A DNA stretch of 64,000 nucleotides. Origin: Geoalkalibacter ferrihydriticus DSM 17813. GTDB lineage: Bacteria; Desulfobacterota; Desulfuromonadia; Desulfuromonadales; Geoalkalibacteraceae. The position numbers and the translations under genes were made by a program. Every line of letters starts with the position of its first letter. Positions within the stretch are counted from its first letter, which is position 1. Positions 43,364 through 53,703 of this stretch are shown here, one piece after another. The notes beneath the pieces were generated by a model, which saw only the letters and a list, made by a program, of their open reading frames with translations, was not told the origin of the DNA and did not search any database. The stretch lies in contig NZ_JWJD01000001.1 of assembly GCF_000820505.1 (NCBI RefSeq), forward strand, positions 1,321,337-1,385,336, written 5' to 3'.

Positions 43364-43822
43364 CTAAGCCACCCCCTTGTCCTTGAGTTCATTCAGCGCC
43401 TGTTCCTCTTTGCGCAGCTCGGGCAGGCCCATGCCGGCTAAGACCTCAGGACTCTTGGTGAACTGCACGGAGGCGTATTCGACTACCTGAATGTGATTGC
43501 CCCAGGGGTCGAGAAAATCCAGACCGGAGGGAAACGGGCTGGGCAGGATTCTGCAGCCGAGCCGTTGCACCAGGGGGCGCATGGCTTCGCGGTCGTCGAC
43601 GACCAGGCCGAAGTGGCGTTTGGTGTCGGGGTCCTGGCTGCGTCCCTCGCTCAAGGCGAGATATTGATCGCCCAGATCGATGAAGGCCATCTTGTCTTTG
43701 CGCCCGCGCAACTTGAAGTTGAACAGTTCGCCGTAAAAGGCCAGGGCCTCATCCACATCGCCGACCTCAAGGGCGACGTGGTTGATACCGACCGCCGTGG
43801 TTTTTCTCGGTGTGGTTTGCAT
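43364..43822 (-). CDS. VOC (glyoxalase/dioxygenase superfamily) protein
   Basis: A 152-residue protein of two babbab modules. Metal-ligand positions are suggested by INHVALEV, RHFGLVV and HIQVVEY (His, His, Glu). GGAGGT lies 7 bases before the ATG. VOC proteins include glyoxalase I, dioxygenases and resistance proteins; the final 30 residues (PELRKEEQALNELKDKG) are an extra helical tail. No neighbour hints at the substrate. Confidence 0.85.
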   Translation of the reverse strand: MQTTPRKTTAVGINHVALEVGDVDEALAFYGELFNFKLRGRKDKMAFIDLGDQYLALSEGRSQDPDTKRHFGLVVDDREAMRPLVQRLGCRILPSPFPSGLDFLDPWGNHIQVVEYASVQFTKSPEVLAGMGLPELRKEEQALNELKDKGVA

Positions 43823-43908
43823 GAGCTGTACCTCCGCGCTTGTTTAAATAATCTCGCCTACCATCGTTCCTTGCAAACAGGCGGTTTTATACAATGTGCA
43901 TTCGTCGC

Positions 43909-43925
43909 TGTTCAGCATGCGCCGC
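43909..43925. repeat. Partial copy of a dispersed palindromic repeat
   Basis: CTGTTCAGCATGCGCCGC matches the first part of two fuller copies at 53429 and 57903. The rest of the gap 43823-44205 holds the promoter listed next and nothing else recognised. Confidence 0.4.
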
Positions 43926-44024
43926 ACTCAACCTCCGCACCCTACGGCACTCTCGAACGTTGCAGCTGAGCCGTCACCTGTATTCTAACAGTTGGAAGCC
44001 GCAGAACAATTGTTGACTTTCGAT

Positions 44025-44054
44025 TTGACAGCACGTGCCGATCTGGCGTATACA
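44025..44054 (+). promoter_or_regulatory. Sigma-70 promoter of the DUF815 gene
   Basis: TTGACA, an 18-base spacer, TATACA. Start of transcription near 44061, giving a leader of about 145 bases. Confidence 0.65.
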
Positions 44055-44205
44055 GGCGGCGCGCTTTTCCGGCTGTGCAGTGCCCTCCGGCAGGTTCTTT
44101 CCCTGGTAAAAAGATCCCGCATCAGCTGCATTCACATGCACATCGCTTGCGCCCCTGGTCCGTGCAACCGACCTGAATATCTGTTTCTGAAAGAGAGAAT
44201 CTTGG

Positions 44206-45087
44206 ATGATCAACATCAAACCTGAAGTCGTCGCGCAGCTTGAGCGGGTGCTCGGCTCCGTGGAAATGCTGCTGCCTCGGGCCACCAAGCCGGTGGACTG
44301 GACAACCTGCCACGCCGCCAACTGGCGTCGCCACTCTTTTTCCGGCTATCTCGAACCGGTCAAGGTGACCGACACCACGCGCCTCGACGAATTGCTCGGC
44401 GTCGACGAGCAGAAGAAGATCATGGTCAACAACACCCGCCAGTTCCTGCAGGGGCTGCCGGCCAACAATGCTTTGCTCTGGGGTTCGCGCGGCACCGGCA
44501 AGTCCTCCATCGTCAAGGCCCTGCTCAACGAGTACGGCGACCAGGGCTTGCGTGTTATCCAGGTGGAGAAAGAAGACCTGATCTACATCTCCGAGATCTT
44601 CGCCGCCATTGAGGATCAGCCTTATCGCTACATCATGTTGTGTGACGACCTGACCTTCGAGACCGGTGAGCTTTCGTATAAAATGCTCAAAAGCGCTCTA
44701 GACGGTTCGGTCTATTCGGCGCCTGAAAACGTGCTGATCTATGTCACCTCCAACCGCCGCTACCTGTTGCCCGAATACGACGGCGACCATCTTGGCGGCA
44801 AGTACGTCAAGGGCGAGTTGCAGCAGAGCGAAATCCAGGAGGAGAAAAGTTCCCTTTCCGACCGTTTTGGTCTTTGGGTGCCCTTTCATGTTTTTTCCCA
44901 GGACCGCTACCTCGAAGCCGTCAAGCTTTGTCTTGAGCGTTGGAGCAAGCAATTGCAGCGGGAAGTTCCCTGGAGCAAGGATGTCGAGCAGGCCGCCATC
45001 AAGTGGAGCCACGACAAGAGCAAGCGCTGCGGTCGCACGGCCTTTCAGTTCTCGAAAAACTGGGTGGGGAAATACCTGGTGAAATAG
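44206..45087 (+). CDS. DUF815 AAA+ ATP-binding protein
   Basis: A 293-residue ATPase. Walker A is GSRGTGKSS; Walker B LCDDLTF; sensor-like VTSNRRYLLPE. These define DUF815, a widespread P-loop family of unknown role, often one gene per genome. Length is typical. It stands alone, with its own promoter and terminator. The ATG lies 6-7 bases after a weak purine-rich site. Confidence 0.88.
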   Translation: MINIKPEVVAQLERVLGSVEMLLPRATKPVDWTTCHAANWRRHSFSGYLEPVKVTDTTRLDELLGVDEQKKIMVNNTRQFLQGLPANNALLWGSRGTGKSSIVKALLNEYGDQGLRVIQVEKEDLIYISEIFAAIEDQPYRYIMLCDDLTFETGELSYKMLKSALDGSVYSAPENVLIYVTSNRRYLLPEYDGDHLGGKYVKGELQQSEIQEEKSSLSDRFGLWVPFHVFSQDRYLEAVKLCLERWSKQLQREVPWSKDVEQAAIKWSHDKSKRCGRTAFQFSKNWVGKYLVK

Positions 45088-45112
45088 AAGGCCGGAAAAC
45101 AGACGGAAAAAA

Positions 45113-45145
45113 GGGCAGGTTGCCATGGCAGCCCGCCCTTTTTTT
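45113..45145 (+). terminator. Terminator after the DUF815 gene
   Basis: GGGC-AGG-T-TGCC/GGCA-G-CCC-GCCC stem followed by seven T; six A in front make it work for the convergent gene too. Confidence 0.8.
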
Positions 45146-45212
45146 GTTACACCGTGATGGTTTCGCGCCCTGAAAGTTTCTGCACTCACGAATCCCGGTG
45201 TGAGCTCACAGG

Positions 45213-46832
45213 TTATCTCAATGCCGTGTTCTGCTGAAGAAGTCCGCGCCCCTTGCGCAGCAGATCGTTGAAGAAGACTTCATCCTGGCAGTAATACATG
45301 GCCGCTTCGGTGGTGATGGTTCCCTCGATGCATAGGCGCGCCAGACTGAGGTCGATGGATTCGAAATCTTCCATCGATTGCTGCATCAGGCTGCGGATCT
45401 GGTGCTCTTTGCCTTCCCGGATGAGGTTGCGTACCCGGTAGCTGTTGGTCAACTTTTCGTATGCCAGAACCCGGCCCTTGCCATCTTTGCGCGCGACCAG
45501 CCGTTGATTGAGGACCAGCAGGAAATTGTCGGCCATCTGCACCCGGATCTGGCGCTGCTGTTCAGGGGGAAAAACGTCGATGATCCGGCTGATGGCCAGG
45601 ATGGCGTTGTTGGCGTGCAGGCAGCTGAGGACCAGGTGGCCCGTGTCAGCCGCCTGCAGGGCGATGGCAAAGCTCTGTGGGTCGCGCATTTCGCCGATAA
45701 CGATGACATCGGGAGCTTCGCGCAGCACATGACGCAGGCCGACCTGGAAGGAGTCGGTGTCCACGCCCACCTCCCGCTGGTTGACGTTGCTCGATTTGTG
45801 GCGGTGCAGGTATTCGATGGGGTCTTCGATGGTGATGATGTTTTTTTTGCAGCGGCTGTTGATGATATCCACCATGGCGGCCAGGGTGGTGGTTTTGCCG
45901 TGGCCGGTTGGGCCGGTCAGCAGGATCAGCCCCTGGCTTTTCATGGCGATATCGGCGAGCCAGGGCGGCAGCCGTAATTTCTCCGGACTTGGAATCTCGT
46001 CGATGATCGGGCGCACCGCGATCGAAAGGGAGTTGCGTTGCCGGTAGACGTTGATCCGGAAGCGCCCCAGTTCCGGAATGGTGAGAGCATAGTCCAGTTC
46101 TTTCTCCTGGATGAAACGCTTGAGCTGGCCCTCGCTCATCAGCTTTTGGGCATATACCTTAACCTGCTGCGGAGTGAGAAAGGAGCTTGAGAGTCTGCGA
46201 ATTTCGTTATTTTTTTTGATGCTCGGCGGCGCCCCTGCGACCAGCAGCAAATCAGACGCATCTTCCTGGAGCAGCAGGCTGAAGAGCTCTTCAATGTCGG
46301 GTGCCTCGAGGTTGGCGGCGCGAACCTTGCCCGTGCAGACCTGGAGAATTTGTTGGCCGGTGATCGCTCTGGTGGGGCCGCCCTGCATTTTTTCCCGCAG
46401 GGCAAGGGCTGCCATGATCTGGAAGGCTGGAGCCACGTGCAGCTCCATTGCCATTCCCAGAATGAACTGAAGTTCCTTGGCCGCCGCCAGGTCGTTGGGT
46501 TCAACCATTGCCAAGCTGATTCGCTGGCCGGAGATGGCATAGGGAATCGCCCGATATTTTTTCATCTTTTCCAACGGGATCAGGTCAAGGAATTTGGGAG
46601 CGATATCCGTCTTGAACAAATCGACAGTGGGGCGGCCGTACTGTTTGCCAAGAGAATCCAGCAAGGCATCCACCGAAATATAGTCGAGTCCTACCAGGAC
46701 CGAGCCGAGGCGCTCGCCCGACTGGTCCTGGAGACGCCGCGCCTCCTCCAGTTGTTTCCTGGTAATCAACTGATAGGTGACCAGAAGTTCACCCAGTTTC
46801 AGATTTTTGGATCGTGCTCCCGCTGAGACCAT
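45213..46832 (-). CDS. PilT-type retraction ATPase with N-terminal MshEN domain
   Basis: A 539-residue AAA+ motor. Residues about 10-150 form an MshEN (GspE N-terminal) domain with R-L-G-S-V-L-V and QYGRPTVDL, a fold that binds c-di-GMP in MshE. The rest (about 185-539) is PilT-like: Walker A GPTGHGKTTT, Asp box TIEDPIEYLH, His box LSCLHANNA, and R-N-L-I-R-E-G-K typical of retraction ATPases. GspE's zinc tetracysteine is absent. Ordinary PilT lacks the MshEN part, so this fusion may couple pilus retraction to c-di-GMP. No other pil genes adjoin. GAGGGG precedes the ATG. Confidence 0.9.
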   Translation of the reverse strand: MVSAGARSKNLKLGELLVTYQLITRKQLEEARRLQDQSGERLGSVLVGLDYISVDALLDSLGKQYGRPTVDLFKTDIAPKFLDLIPLEKMKKYRAIPYAISGQRISLAMVEPNDLAAAKELQFILGMAMELHVAPAFQIMAALALREKMQGGPTRAITGQQILQVCTGKVRAANLEAPDIEELFSLLLQEDASDLLLVAGAPPSIKKNNEIRRLSSSFLTPQQVKVYAQKLMSEGQLKRFIQEKELDYALTIPELGRFRINVYRQRNSLSIAVRPIIDEIPSPEKLRLPPWLADIAMKSQGLILLTGPTGHGKTTTLAAMVDIINSRCKKNIITIEDPIEYLHRHKSSNVNQREVGVDTDSFQVGLRHVLREAPDVIVIGEMRDPQSFAIALQAADTGHLVLSCLHANNAILAISRIIDVFPPEQQRQIRVQMADNFLLVLNQRLVARKDGKGRVLAYEKLTNSYRVRNLIREGKEHQIRSLMQQSMEDFESIDLSLARLCIEGTITTEAAMYYCQDEVFFNDLLRKGRGLLQQNTALR

Positions 46833-47119
46833 TCGCTGCCCCTCACATTATGATGTTGTTGCGCTTCTGTGTCTGAAGGCAAACCAATTCAAGGCTGATT
46901 TGTTAATGGTTAAATCTTATCTGGTATTTCTAGCATGTCTTGGTGTTTTTTCAATTTTTCACAGAAGTTAATTCCCGCGCAGCATGCTCTTCCTGATTTA
47001 CGGTTCGGCCAGCCACCTGGATTTTCTGAAGAACAGTTGCTGCCTAAGGATTTACATTAAAATGTTTTTGTGTCAAAATCGAAATCGGCAGGTTAGGAAA
47101 AACAGAGAGTTCTCTTTCC

Positions 47120-50089
47120 ATGGCTGGAAGCACAAGATATTTTCTTCAATTAAAGCAGACGCTTGAGCTTTTGGGTGCTTCAGCTCTGACGCAAGGCGCG
47201 CTGCTTTTTGTGTTTATTCTGCTTTGGCTTGGACCGGCTCAGGCTGAGCCAACAAAATTAGCGGAAACGCCGCCTGGTTCCTCTGTAATCCTTTCGGCGA
47301 GCGAGTACGATTTTCCCCCCTTCTGCATTGTCACCGAGGATAATCAGGCGGACGGTTTTTCCGTTGAGCTTCTGCGCGCCGCTCTGAAAGCCATGGGGCG
47401 CGAAGTTTCCTTTCGTATCGGCCCCTGGAGCGAGGTCAAAGAATTTTTGTCTCAAGGCCGGGTGCAGGTGCTGCCACTGGTGGGGCGCACCCCGGAGCGC
47501 GAGGAAATCTTTGACTTTACCGTGCCCTACATCACCCTGCACGGCACCCTCGTGGTGCGCGAGACCACGACCGACATTCTCTCTCCGGATGATCTGGCCG
47601 GCCGGCAGGTCGCGGTCATGCGCGGCGACAACGCTGAAGAGTTTCTGCGCCGCATCGACCTTGACGACACCCGCATCGTCACCACCGCCACCTTCGAAGA
47701 TGCTTTGCGCGAACTGGCCGAAGGTCGCCATGATGCGGTGGTCGTACAGAAGCTGGTCGCCCAGCAGCTGATCGCCAAGCAGGGGTTGAGCAACCTGCGG
47801 ATTGTCGGCCCGCCTCTGGATGAATTTTCCCAGGCTTTCTGTTTTGCCGTGCGCGCCGGCGACAAGGAACTGCTCGGCATTCTTAACGAGGGCCTGTCCA
47901 TCGTCATGGCCGATGGCACCTTTCAGCGCCTGCGCAACAAATGGTTGGGTCCTATTGAAAATCTCCTGAAGGAGCGGCGCCGCATTGTTGTCGGCGGCGA
48001 CAGCGATTATCCGCCCTTTGAATTTCTCGATGAGAACGGTGAACCGGCCGGCTTCAATGTTGATCTGACGCGCGCTATTGCCCGACAACTGGGCCTGGAC
48101 ATCAGCATCCGGCTCGGCCCTTGGAAGGAAATCCGCCAGGCTCTGGAGCGCCGCGAAATCGACGTGGTGCAGGGGATGTTCTATTCACTGGAGCGCGAGG
48201 ATGTCTTTGATTTTACTCCAGCGCATTCCATTGTTAATCATGCCATCGTGGTAAGAGCCGGGGCACGGATGCCCGGTGGCCTGAAGGAGCTTGACGGACT
48301 CTCCATTTTGGTGATGGAGGGCGATATCATGCATGATGCCGCCCTCGACCTGGGCTTAGCCGAGCAGATTTTCCCCGTCCTATCCCAGAAAGAGGCCCTG
48401 CGCTTGCTGGCAGAGGGCAACCATGACGTCGCACTGGTGGCAAAATTGCCCGCTCTGTACTGGGTCGAGAAGTATGGTTGGGGCAATTTGCAACTTTCCG
48501 ATCATTCGGTGCGCTCGCCCGAGTACTGCTACGCCGTGCCGAGGCACAACGAGTGGTTGCTGGCTCACTTCAGCGAGGGACTGGCCAACCTTCGCGCTAC
48601 CGGCGAATTTCGAGAGATTTACGCGGCTTGGCTCGGCGGCTATGAAAAGCCCGAAATTGTTTTTCTCGACGTTCTGAAAGTTTTTCTCTGGATCGTCATT
48701 CCCATCCTGCTGCTGTTGGTCGGAGCCCTTCTCTGGTCGCGCGCCCTGCGCAAAACCGTACGCAAACAAACTGAAGAACTGCGCATCGAAATTGCCGAGC
48801 GACGGCAGGCGGCCGAGGATCTGCAGGCGACCAACCAGCGGCTGGAAACGGCCATGGAGCACGCCGCGAATCTTGCGCGTCAGGCCGAGCGCGCCAATTT
48901 GGCCAAGAGTGAGTTTCTCGCCACCATCAGTCATGAAATCCGCACTCCCATGAACGGGGTGATCGGGATGGCTGGTCTGCTCCTCGACAGCCGCCTCGAT
49001 GAAGAGCAACGCTACTACGCCCAAGGGGTGCGCAGCAGCGCCGAGTCCCTCATGGTTTTGATCAACAGTATTCTGGACTTTTCGAAAATCGAAGCGGGAA
49101 AGCTGGATCTGGAGATTCTTGATTTCGACCTGCGGGAGTTTCTCGAAGACTTCAATGCGTTGATGGCTTTGCATGCCCGGAACAAAGGCCTGGAATTTTC
49201 CTGCGAGGCTGCCGCCGATGTCCCGCATTTGTTGCAGGGCGACCCCGGGCGCCTGCGGCAGATTCTGACCAACCTGGTGGATAACGCCATCAAGTTCACT
49301 CCTCAGGGCAGGGTGGCGGTGCAGGTGGTTGTGCAGGAGGAACTGCAGTCCGAAGTAATTCTCAAATTTTCTGTTTGCGACACCGGCATCGGTATTGCGA
49401 AAGAGGGGCAGGAAAAATTGTTTCAGGCCTTTTCTCAGCTTGATGCCTCGACCACGCGCAAATTCGGTGGCTCAGGTCTGGGCCTAGCCATCTGCAAACA
49501 GCTCGCGGAGATGATGGGCGGCAGTATCGGTGTCGAGAGCAATGACGACGGGGAAGGTTCGCTCTTTTGGTTCACGGCGCGCTTGTCCCTGCAGAGCCTT
49601 GCGGATGTTCCGGAAATGCTGCCGCGCACGGCTGCCTTAGATGCTGCCGGGGGGCCGTCACCGCCGGATACGCAGCAGCCAAACACGACATTTTTTTGCA
49701 ATGCGCGGATTCTTCTGGCCGAAGACAACAGCGTCAATCAACTGGTGGCCGTGCGCCTGCTCGAAAAAATGGGTCTGCGCGTGGATGCCGTGGCCGACGG
49801 CGCCGAGGCGGTCAGGGCTCTGGAGGAGCGACCTTACGACCTGGTGTTCATGGATGTTTCCATGCCGGAAGTGGATGGCTATGAAGCGACTCGACGCATC
49901 CGCCAGGCTCAATCCGCGGTGCGCAATCCGGATATCCCGGTGGTGGCCATGACCGCCCATGTCATGGAAGCCGATCGGCTCCGCTGTCTAGAGGTCGGAA
50001 TGAACGATTACCTCTCCAAGCCCATTGATACTCAATCCCTGAAGCAGATGCTGAAAAAATGGTTGCCGGCGCAGAGTGGTCCGGACTGA
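47120..50089 (+). CDS. Hybrid sensor kinase with two tandem periplasmic SBP_bac_3 domains (BvgS-like)
   Basis: A 989-residue protein: signal/first helix (to about residue 42), two solute-binding domains (about 55-285 and 290-500; each begins with a Y-D/Y-P-P-F-E/C-type segment), a membrane helix near 515-537, coiled coil, HisKA with His605 ([11 protein letters not shown]), HATPase ([18 protein letters not shown]), and a C-terminal receiver with Asp912 ([11 protein letters not shown]). The venus-flytrap pair is like BvgS. No HPt gene is adjacent, so the phosphorelay partner is elsewhere. The ribosome site is weak. Confidence 0.93.
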   Translation: MAGSTRYFLQLKQTLELLGASALTQGALLFVFILLWLGPAQAEPTKLAETPPGSSVILSASEYDFPPFCIVTEDNQADGFSVELLRAALKAMGREVSFRIGPWSEVKEFLSQGRVQVLPLVGRTPEREEIFDFTVPYITLHGTLVVRETTTDILSPDDLAGRQVAVMRGDNAEEFLRRIDLDDTRIVTTATFEDALRELAEGRHDAVVVQKLVAQQLIAKQGLSNLRIVGPPLDEFSQAFCFAVRAGDKELLGILNEGLSIVMADGTFQRLRNKWLGPIENLLKERRRIVVGGDSDYPPFEFLDENGEPAGFNVDLTRAIARQLGLDISIRLGPWKEIRQALERREIDVVQGMFYSLEREDVFDFTPAHSIVNHAIVVRAGARMPGGLKELDGLSILVMEGDIMHDAALDLGLAEQIFPVLSQKEALRLLAEGNHDVALVAKLPALYWVEKYGWGNLQLSDHSVRSPEYCYAVPRHNEWLLAHFSEGLANLRATGEFREIYAAWLGGYEKPEIVFLDVLKVFLWIVIPILLLLVGALLWSRALRKTVRKQTEELRIEIAERRQAAEDLQATNQRLETAMEHAANLARQAERANLAKSEFLATISHEIRTPMNGVIGMAGLLLDSRLDEEQRYYAQGVRSSAESLMVLINSILDFSKIEAGKLDLEILDFDLREFLEDFNALMALHARNKGLEFSCEAAADVPHLLQGDPGRLRQILTNLVDNAIKFTPQGRVAVQVVVQEELQSEVILKFSVCDTGIGIAKEGQEKLFQAFSQLDASTTRKFGGSGLGLAICKQLAEMMGGSIGVESNDDGEGSLFWFTARLSLQSLADVPEMLPRTAALDAAGGPSPPDTQQPNTTFFCNARILLAEDNSVNQLVAVRLLEKMGLRVDAVADGAEAVRALEERPYDLVFMDVSMPEVDGYEATRRIRQAQSAVRNPDIPVVAMTAHVMEADRLRCLEVGMNDYLSKPIDTQSLKQMLKKWLPAQSGPD

Positions 50090-50161
50090 TCCGTCCTGTT
50101 GTGATCAGCCCCTGACCGAAATCAAAAAGCAAGGTTTTGGTTCTGAGGGTTTGTTTGTATG

Positions 50162-50187
50162 AAAAAAGGCGGGCTGTTCAGCCCTCC
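50162..50187 (-). terminator. Terminator after the bacterioferritin fragment
   Basis: Minus strand GGAGGGCTG-AA-CAGCCCGCC followed by six T. Confidence 0.75.
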
Positions 50188-50240
50188 TCAAGTTTGGATT
50201 TACTCGCGAAATAGTCAACCTGCCGCCAGTGCGAGGTCTT

Positions 50241-50474
50241 TCAGCCGATCTGCTCGGCCAGGTAAAGCTGAATTCCCATCTGCTCAATCTGATCCTGCTG
50301 GGCTTCCAACCAGTCGATATGCTCTTCCTCATCTTTGAGAATTGCTTCCAACATCGTCTTGGTTCCATTGTCCCCCACCTCGGTGGCCATGGCGCTACTC
50401 TCATTGTACCCCTTGATGGCACTCAATTCGGCATTCCGGTCATTTTCATGAAGTTCTTCGGGCATAGGTTCCAT
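50241..50474 (-). pseudogene. Bacterioferritin C-terminal fragment
   Basis: A 77-residue frame equal to the second half of a bacterioferritin: AELSAIKGYNES, then D-E-E-E-H-I-D-W-L-E with the ExxH iron ligands, and the closing MGIQLYLAEQ. The first two helices with the other ligands and the haem methionine are missing. No ribosome site precedes either possible ATG (50474 or 50465), and the gene is wedged 22 bases after the regulator stop. Most likely a truncation relic, although a terminator still follows. Confidence 0.6.
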
Positions 50475-50496
50475 CTTGGGGAGCGTGTTTTTTTTG

Positions 50497-51933
50497 TCAC
50501 AGGTTTTCTGCAGGCTGTCCTGTGCTATCCGTTTCCGCGCACAATTCCAGTCGGCGATAAAGGGTTGCCCGGCTGATGTTGAGTATCTGTGCCGCGCGTC
50601 GTTTGTTGCCGCCTAAACGCTCCAGAACAAATGTCACATAGCGGTTTCCCAGGTCATCCAGACTTGGAAGCTGGTCGTCGGGCAGCAGATCCGCCAAGAG
50701 AGAGTTTCCACCGCCTTGCGGCAAGCTCCCCTGGTGTTTGCGGATGCGCTCGGGGAGGTGCCCCGGCGCGATTTCGCGGCCGTTGCAGAAGGCGACCGCC
50801 CGTTCGATCGCGTTGCGTAATTCGCGCACATTGCCCGGAAAAGGATAGCTGCGCAGCAACTTCAGGGCGTCGTCCGATATGCCCCATACTTCGCGCTCCA
50901 TTTGTGTGCTCAGGATGTCGACGAAGCGCGCGGCCAGCAGATCGAGATCCTCGCCGCGCTCACGCAGGGGAGGAACATGCAGGCCGAAGGTTTCCAGTCG
51001 AAAATAAAGATCCTCGCGGAAACGGCCGCTGCGGACCTGTTCTTCGAGGTTGCGGTTGGTGGCGGCCACAATCCGCACATCGATCTGAGTTTCGCGGTTG
51101 GCGCCGACGGGACGCACTTTTCCGTCCTGGAGAATGCGCAGAAGTTTGACCTGTAATTCGATGGGCATCTCGGCGATTTCGTCGAGGAACAGGGTGCCGC
51201 CTTCGGCTTCGGCAAACAAACCCTTGCGGGCCTGGCCGGCGCCGGTGAAGGAGCCGGCGGCGTGGCCGAAAAATTCGCTTTCCAGCAACTCGGTGGGGAT
51301 GCCGGCACAATTGACGGCGATAAAAGGGCCCTGCTTGCGCGGGCTTTCCTGGTGCACGGCGCGGGCGATCAGGTCCTTGCCGACACCGCTTTCGCCGGTG
51401 ATCAGTACCGGACCGGTTGCCAGAGCTACCTGCTTGAGAGTTGCAAACAGTTGGTTCATTACGCTGCTGCGCCCGATGATGCCGTGAAAATCGCTGCTGC
51501 CAAGGACTTCGCGGAAGCGCTGCACATCCATGCGCAGGCGCCGGTTTTCGAGCAGGCGCCGGGTGCAGAGCATCAGGTGGTCGAGGTCGAGAGGCTTGGT
51601 GAGAAATTCGTCGGCGCCCTGTTTGAGCGCTTCCACGGCTTGGGATACGGTGCCGAAGGCAGTCATGATGAGAAATGCCGGCGGCGCCGCCAGTTCTCTG
51701 ATGCGGCTGAGCAGCGCCAGGCCGTCGGCTCCCGGCAAGCGCAGGTCGCTGACCACCAGGTCGGGAGACCAGCGCTCGACTTGTGACCAGGCCGCAGCGG
51801 CATCGGCGGCGGTGCGCACACGCAGCCCGGCGTCGCGAAACTCTTCTTCAAGCAGCGCGCGCAGTGCTGCGTCATCCTCCACCACCAGAATTTTTTCTCG
51901 TTCGGCTGCCGTTCGTCTTGCGAGCTTTTTCAT
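50497..51933 (-). CDS. NtrC-type response regulator with variant GSFTGA loop
   Basis: A 478-residue regulator: receiver with Asp63 (VVSDLRLPGADG), AAA+ domain with Walker A GESGVGKD, and Fis-type helix-turn-helix (NKRRAAQILNISRATLYRRL). The sigma-54 contact loop reads G-S-F-T-G-A, with serine in place of the usual alanine; some active family members tolerate this. Its ATG overlaps the kinase stop (ATGA). The pair is divergent from the DUF4168 gene, which has a good sigma-54 promoter. Confidence 0.93.
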   Translation of the reverse strand: MKKLARRTAAEREKILVVEDDAALRALLEEEFRDAGLRVRTAADAAAAWSQVERWSPDLVVSDLRLPGADGLALLSRIRELAAPPAFLIMTAFGTVSQAVEALKQGADEFLTKPLDLDHLMLCTRRLLENRRLRMDVQRFREVLGSSDFHGIIGRSSVMNQLFATLKQVALATGPVLITGESGVGKDLIARAVHQESPRKQGPFIAVNCAGIPTELLESEFFGHAAGSFTGAGQARKGLFAEAEGGTLFLDEIAEMPIELQVKLLRILQDGKVRPVGANRETQIDVRIVAATNRNLEEQVRSGRFREDLYFRLETFGLHVPPLRERGEDLDLLAARFVDILSTQMEREVWGISDDALKLLRSYPFPGNVRELRNAIERAVAFCNGREIAPGHLPERIRKHQGSLPQGGGNSLLADLLPDDQLPSLDDLGNRYVTFVLERLGGNKRRAAQILNISRATLYRRLELCAETDSTGQPAENL

Positions 51934-53402
51934 TTATTTTCTCCGGATTTTTCCAGGATCAAGGTGAACAGCGCTCCGCCCGATTCGGAGCGGCCGATGC
52001 TCAGGCGCCCCCCGTGGTCCCGTGCCGCCGCTTGGGCGACCGCCAGTCCCAATCCGGTGCCTTCGCCGACGGGCTTGGTCGTGAAAAAAGGCTCGAAAAG
52101 CCGGTTGTGCAGCTCTTCCGGCACACCAGGCCCGTCATCAGCGACCTCAAAGCCTAGAGTCTGGTCATCCGCAAACCAGCGCAGATCGACGCGACCGCCG
52201 GGGTCGGTGGCCTGAATCGCGTTGAGCAGCAGGTTCATGAGGACTTGCTCCATACGCACCGTGTCGATCTCTGTGCGCGGTGCTGGCTGCGGGCCTTCAA
52301 GCCTGAGGGTAACCTCTTTGGCCGTTGCCTCCTCGCGCACCTGTGCGGCGGCGGATTCGGCAAGGGCATCCAGGGCGGCGGTCCGCAGGCGTAAGGGATT
52401 GCTACGGCCGAAGTCGAGGAGTTGCCGCACGATATGCTCCATGCGCTGCACCGCGTCGCGAATCTGACCGAATACCTCGGCGATAGGGGCCGGTAAATCC
52501 GGCTTGCGCAGCATGCGCTGAGCTTTTCCGGATACGACGCTCAGGGGCGTACCCAACTCATGGGCGACCCCCGCGGCCAGTTGTCCGATGGCGGCCATTT
52601 TTTGAGATTGCAGCAATCTTTGTTCAAGCTCGATCTGGTTCCGGCGGCGCTGTTCCAACTCATTTTCTGAGCGGGCGATGCTGTCGAGCATGGCGTTCAT
52701 GCCCACCGCCAGGTGGCGCATTTCCCGGGGTCCGCAGGCAACCGCCCGGTGCGAGCGATCGCCTTTTTCGATGCGTGCCATACAGCCCACCAGGGCAGCG
52801 AGATTGCGCCCGATAACTCGGTGGTGAGCGTAAATGACAATGCCCACCAGCAGTAGCGCAAGCAGGCTCAGCAGAACCAGAGCCTGTTTGCGTACCCGCT
52901 CGATATAATTCTGAAAATCACGGCCTTCGCGGGTGAGTTGCAACAGTCCGGTATTGCGCCCCACCGAGTCGGAAAGGGGTACGAAGTAGGAATAAATCTG
53001 TGCGCCGCGCGCGTCCTGATAACCACCCACCCGGTCGCCCTTGGCGGCGAGTTCGGCGAGTTCCACGCTGTGAACCTCGGGTTCGCGGGGGCCGCTGGAA
53101 GCGATTTTTCTGCCGCCGGCATCGTACACGTAAACCCCATAGACTCGTCCGATGCGAAAGGCCGAGGCCAGGGTTTGCGCCAGGCCCCCCTCGCGGCCAT
53201 GCTCAAGGGAATGCTCCAGGGGGCCGCGGATAGCGCGGGCAATGAGTTCAATATCCTCCTGCATGCGTTTTTCAACCTGCTGCTCCAGACGCTCCAAGCT
53301 GTAGTAGCCGGTGACGGCCAGCACGATGATCAGTGGCAGAACCAGATACAGCAGCAGTGAGACCCGCAGACTCAATCCCCGCTTGAGTGACCAGATACTC
53401 AT
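51930..53402 (-). CDS. Membrane sensor histidine kinase partner of the NtrC regulator
   Basis: A 490-residue kinase: helix 13-33, a periplasmic domain of about 140 residues (single Cache/PAS-like: VYGVYVYDAGGRKIASS), helix 174-193, HAMP, HisKA with His281 (GVAHELGTPLSVV), HATPase (NLLLNAIQA, DDGPGVPE, GTGLGLAV). The ATG at 53402 has AAAGGAAT 6 bases upstream; a longer in-frame extension lacks support. It is co-translated with the regulator. The periplasmic fold suggests a small-molecule or redox cue. Confidence 0.92.
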   Translation of the reverse strand: MSIWSLKRGLSLRVSLLLYLVLPLIIVLAVTGYYSLERLEQQVEKRMQEDIELIARAIRGPLEHSLEHGREGGLAQTLASAFRIGRVYGVYVYDAGGRKIASSGPREPEVHSVELAELAAKGDRVGGYQDARGAQIYSYFVPLSDSVGRNTGLLQLTREGRDFQNYIERVRKQALVLLSLLALLLVGIVIYAHHRVIGRNLAALVGCMARIEKGDRSHRAVACGPREMRHLAVGMNAMLDSIARSENELEQRRRNQIELEQRLLQSQKMAAIGQLAAGVAHELGTPLSVVSGKAQRMLRKPDLPAPIAEVFGQIRDAVQRMEHIVRQLLDFGRSNPLRLRTAALDALAESAAAQVREEATAKEVTLRLEGPQPAPRTEIDTVRMEQVLMNLLLNAIQATDPGGRVDLRWFADDQTLGFEVADDGPGVPEELHNRLFEPFFTTKPVGEGTGLGLAVAQAAARDHGGRLSIGRSESGGALFTLILEKSGENK

Positions 53403-53428
53403 CCAGATTCCTTTCGTAAAATGTACCG

Positions 53429-53470
53429 GTTCAGCATGCGTCGCAGGCCGTGGCGGCATCGCTTGCGATG
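53429..53470. repeat. Dispersed palindromic (REP-like) repeat, copy 1
   Basis: GTTCAGCATGCGTCGCAGGC then CGTGGCGGCATCGCTTGCGA. The same layout occurs at 57903-57941 and in part at 43909. The inner arms pair as a short hairpin. Confidence 0.6.
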
Positions 53471-53687
53471 ATAACTCGCCTGCGGCTCAAACATTCACTG
53501 CGGCACTCAGCCACCACGGGTTGCGGAGCGATGGGGTATTGCAGCTGAATGCTTGCCGAAAAATAAACATGTCTCATATTTGCACAAGCATTTTCCTCCT
53601 GTCAACAGGTCCACAGATTTTTGTTTTTTGGAAAAAATCCTTTAGTATCAGCGGCTTGAATGGTTTTTTTGAGTTCAGGGCAAGAGT

Positions 53688-53703
53688 TGGCAAGGGCTTT
53701 GCT
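53688..53703 (+). promoter_or_regulatory. Sigma-54 promoter of the DUF4168 gene
   Basis: TGGCAA-GGGCT-TTGC-T against TGGCAC-N5-TTGC-W: one mismatch. Start near 53714, leader about 118 bases. The adjacent NtrC-type regulator is the natural activator. Confidence 0.75.

Noticed and set aside
50241..50474. Bacterioferritin fragment as a functional half-size ferritin
   Set aside because: Two of the four helices and half of the ligands are missing and there is no ribosome site; kept as a pseudogene.
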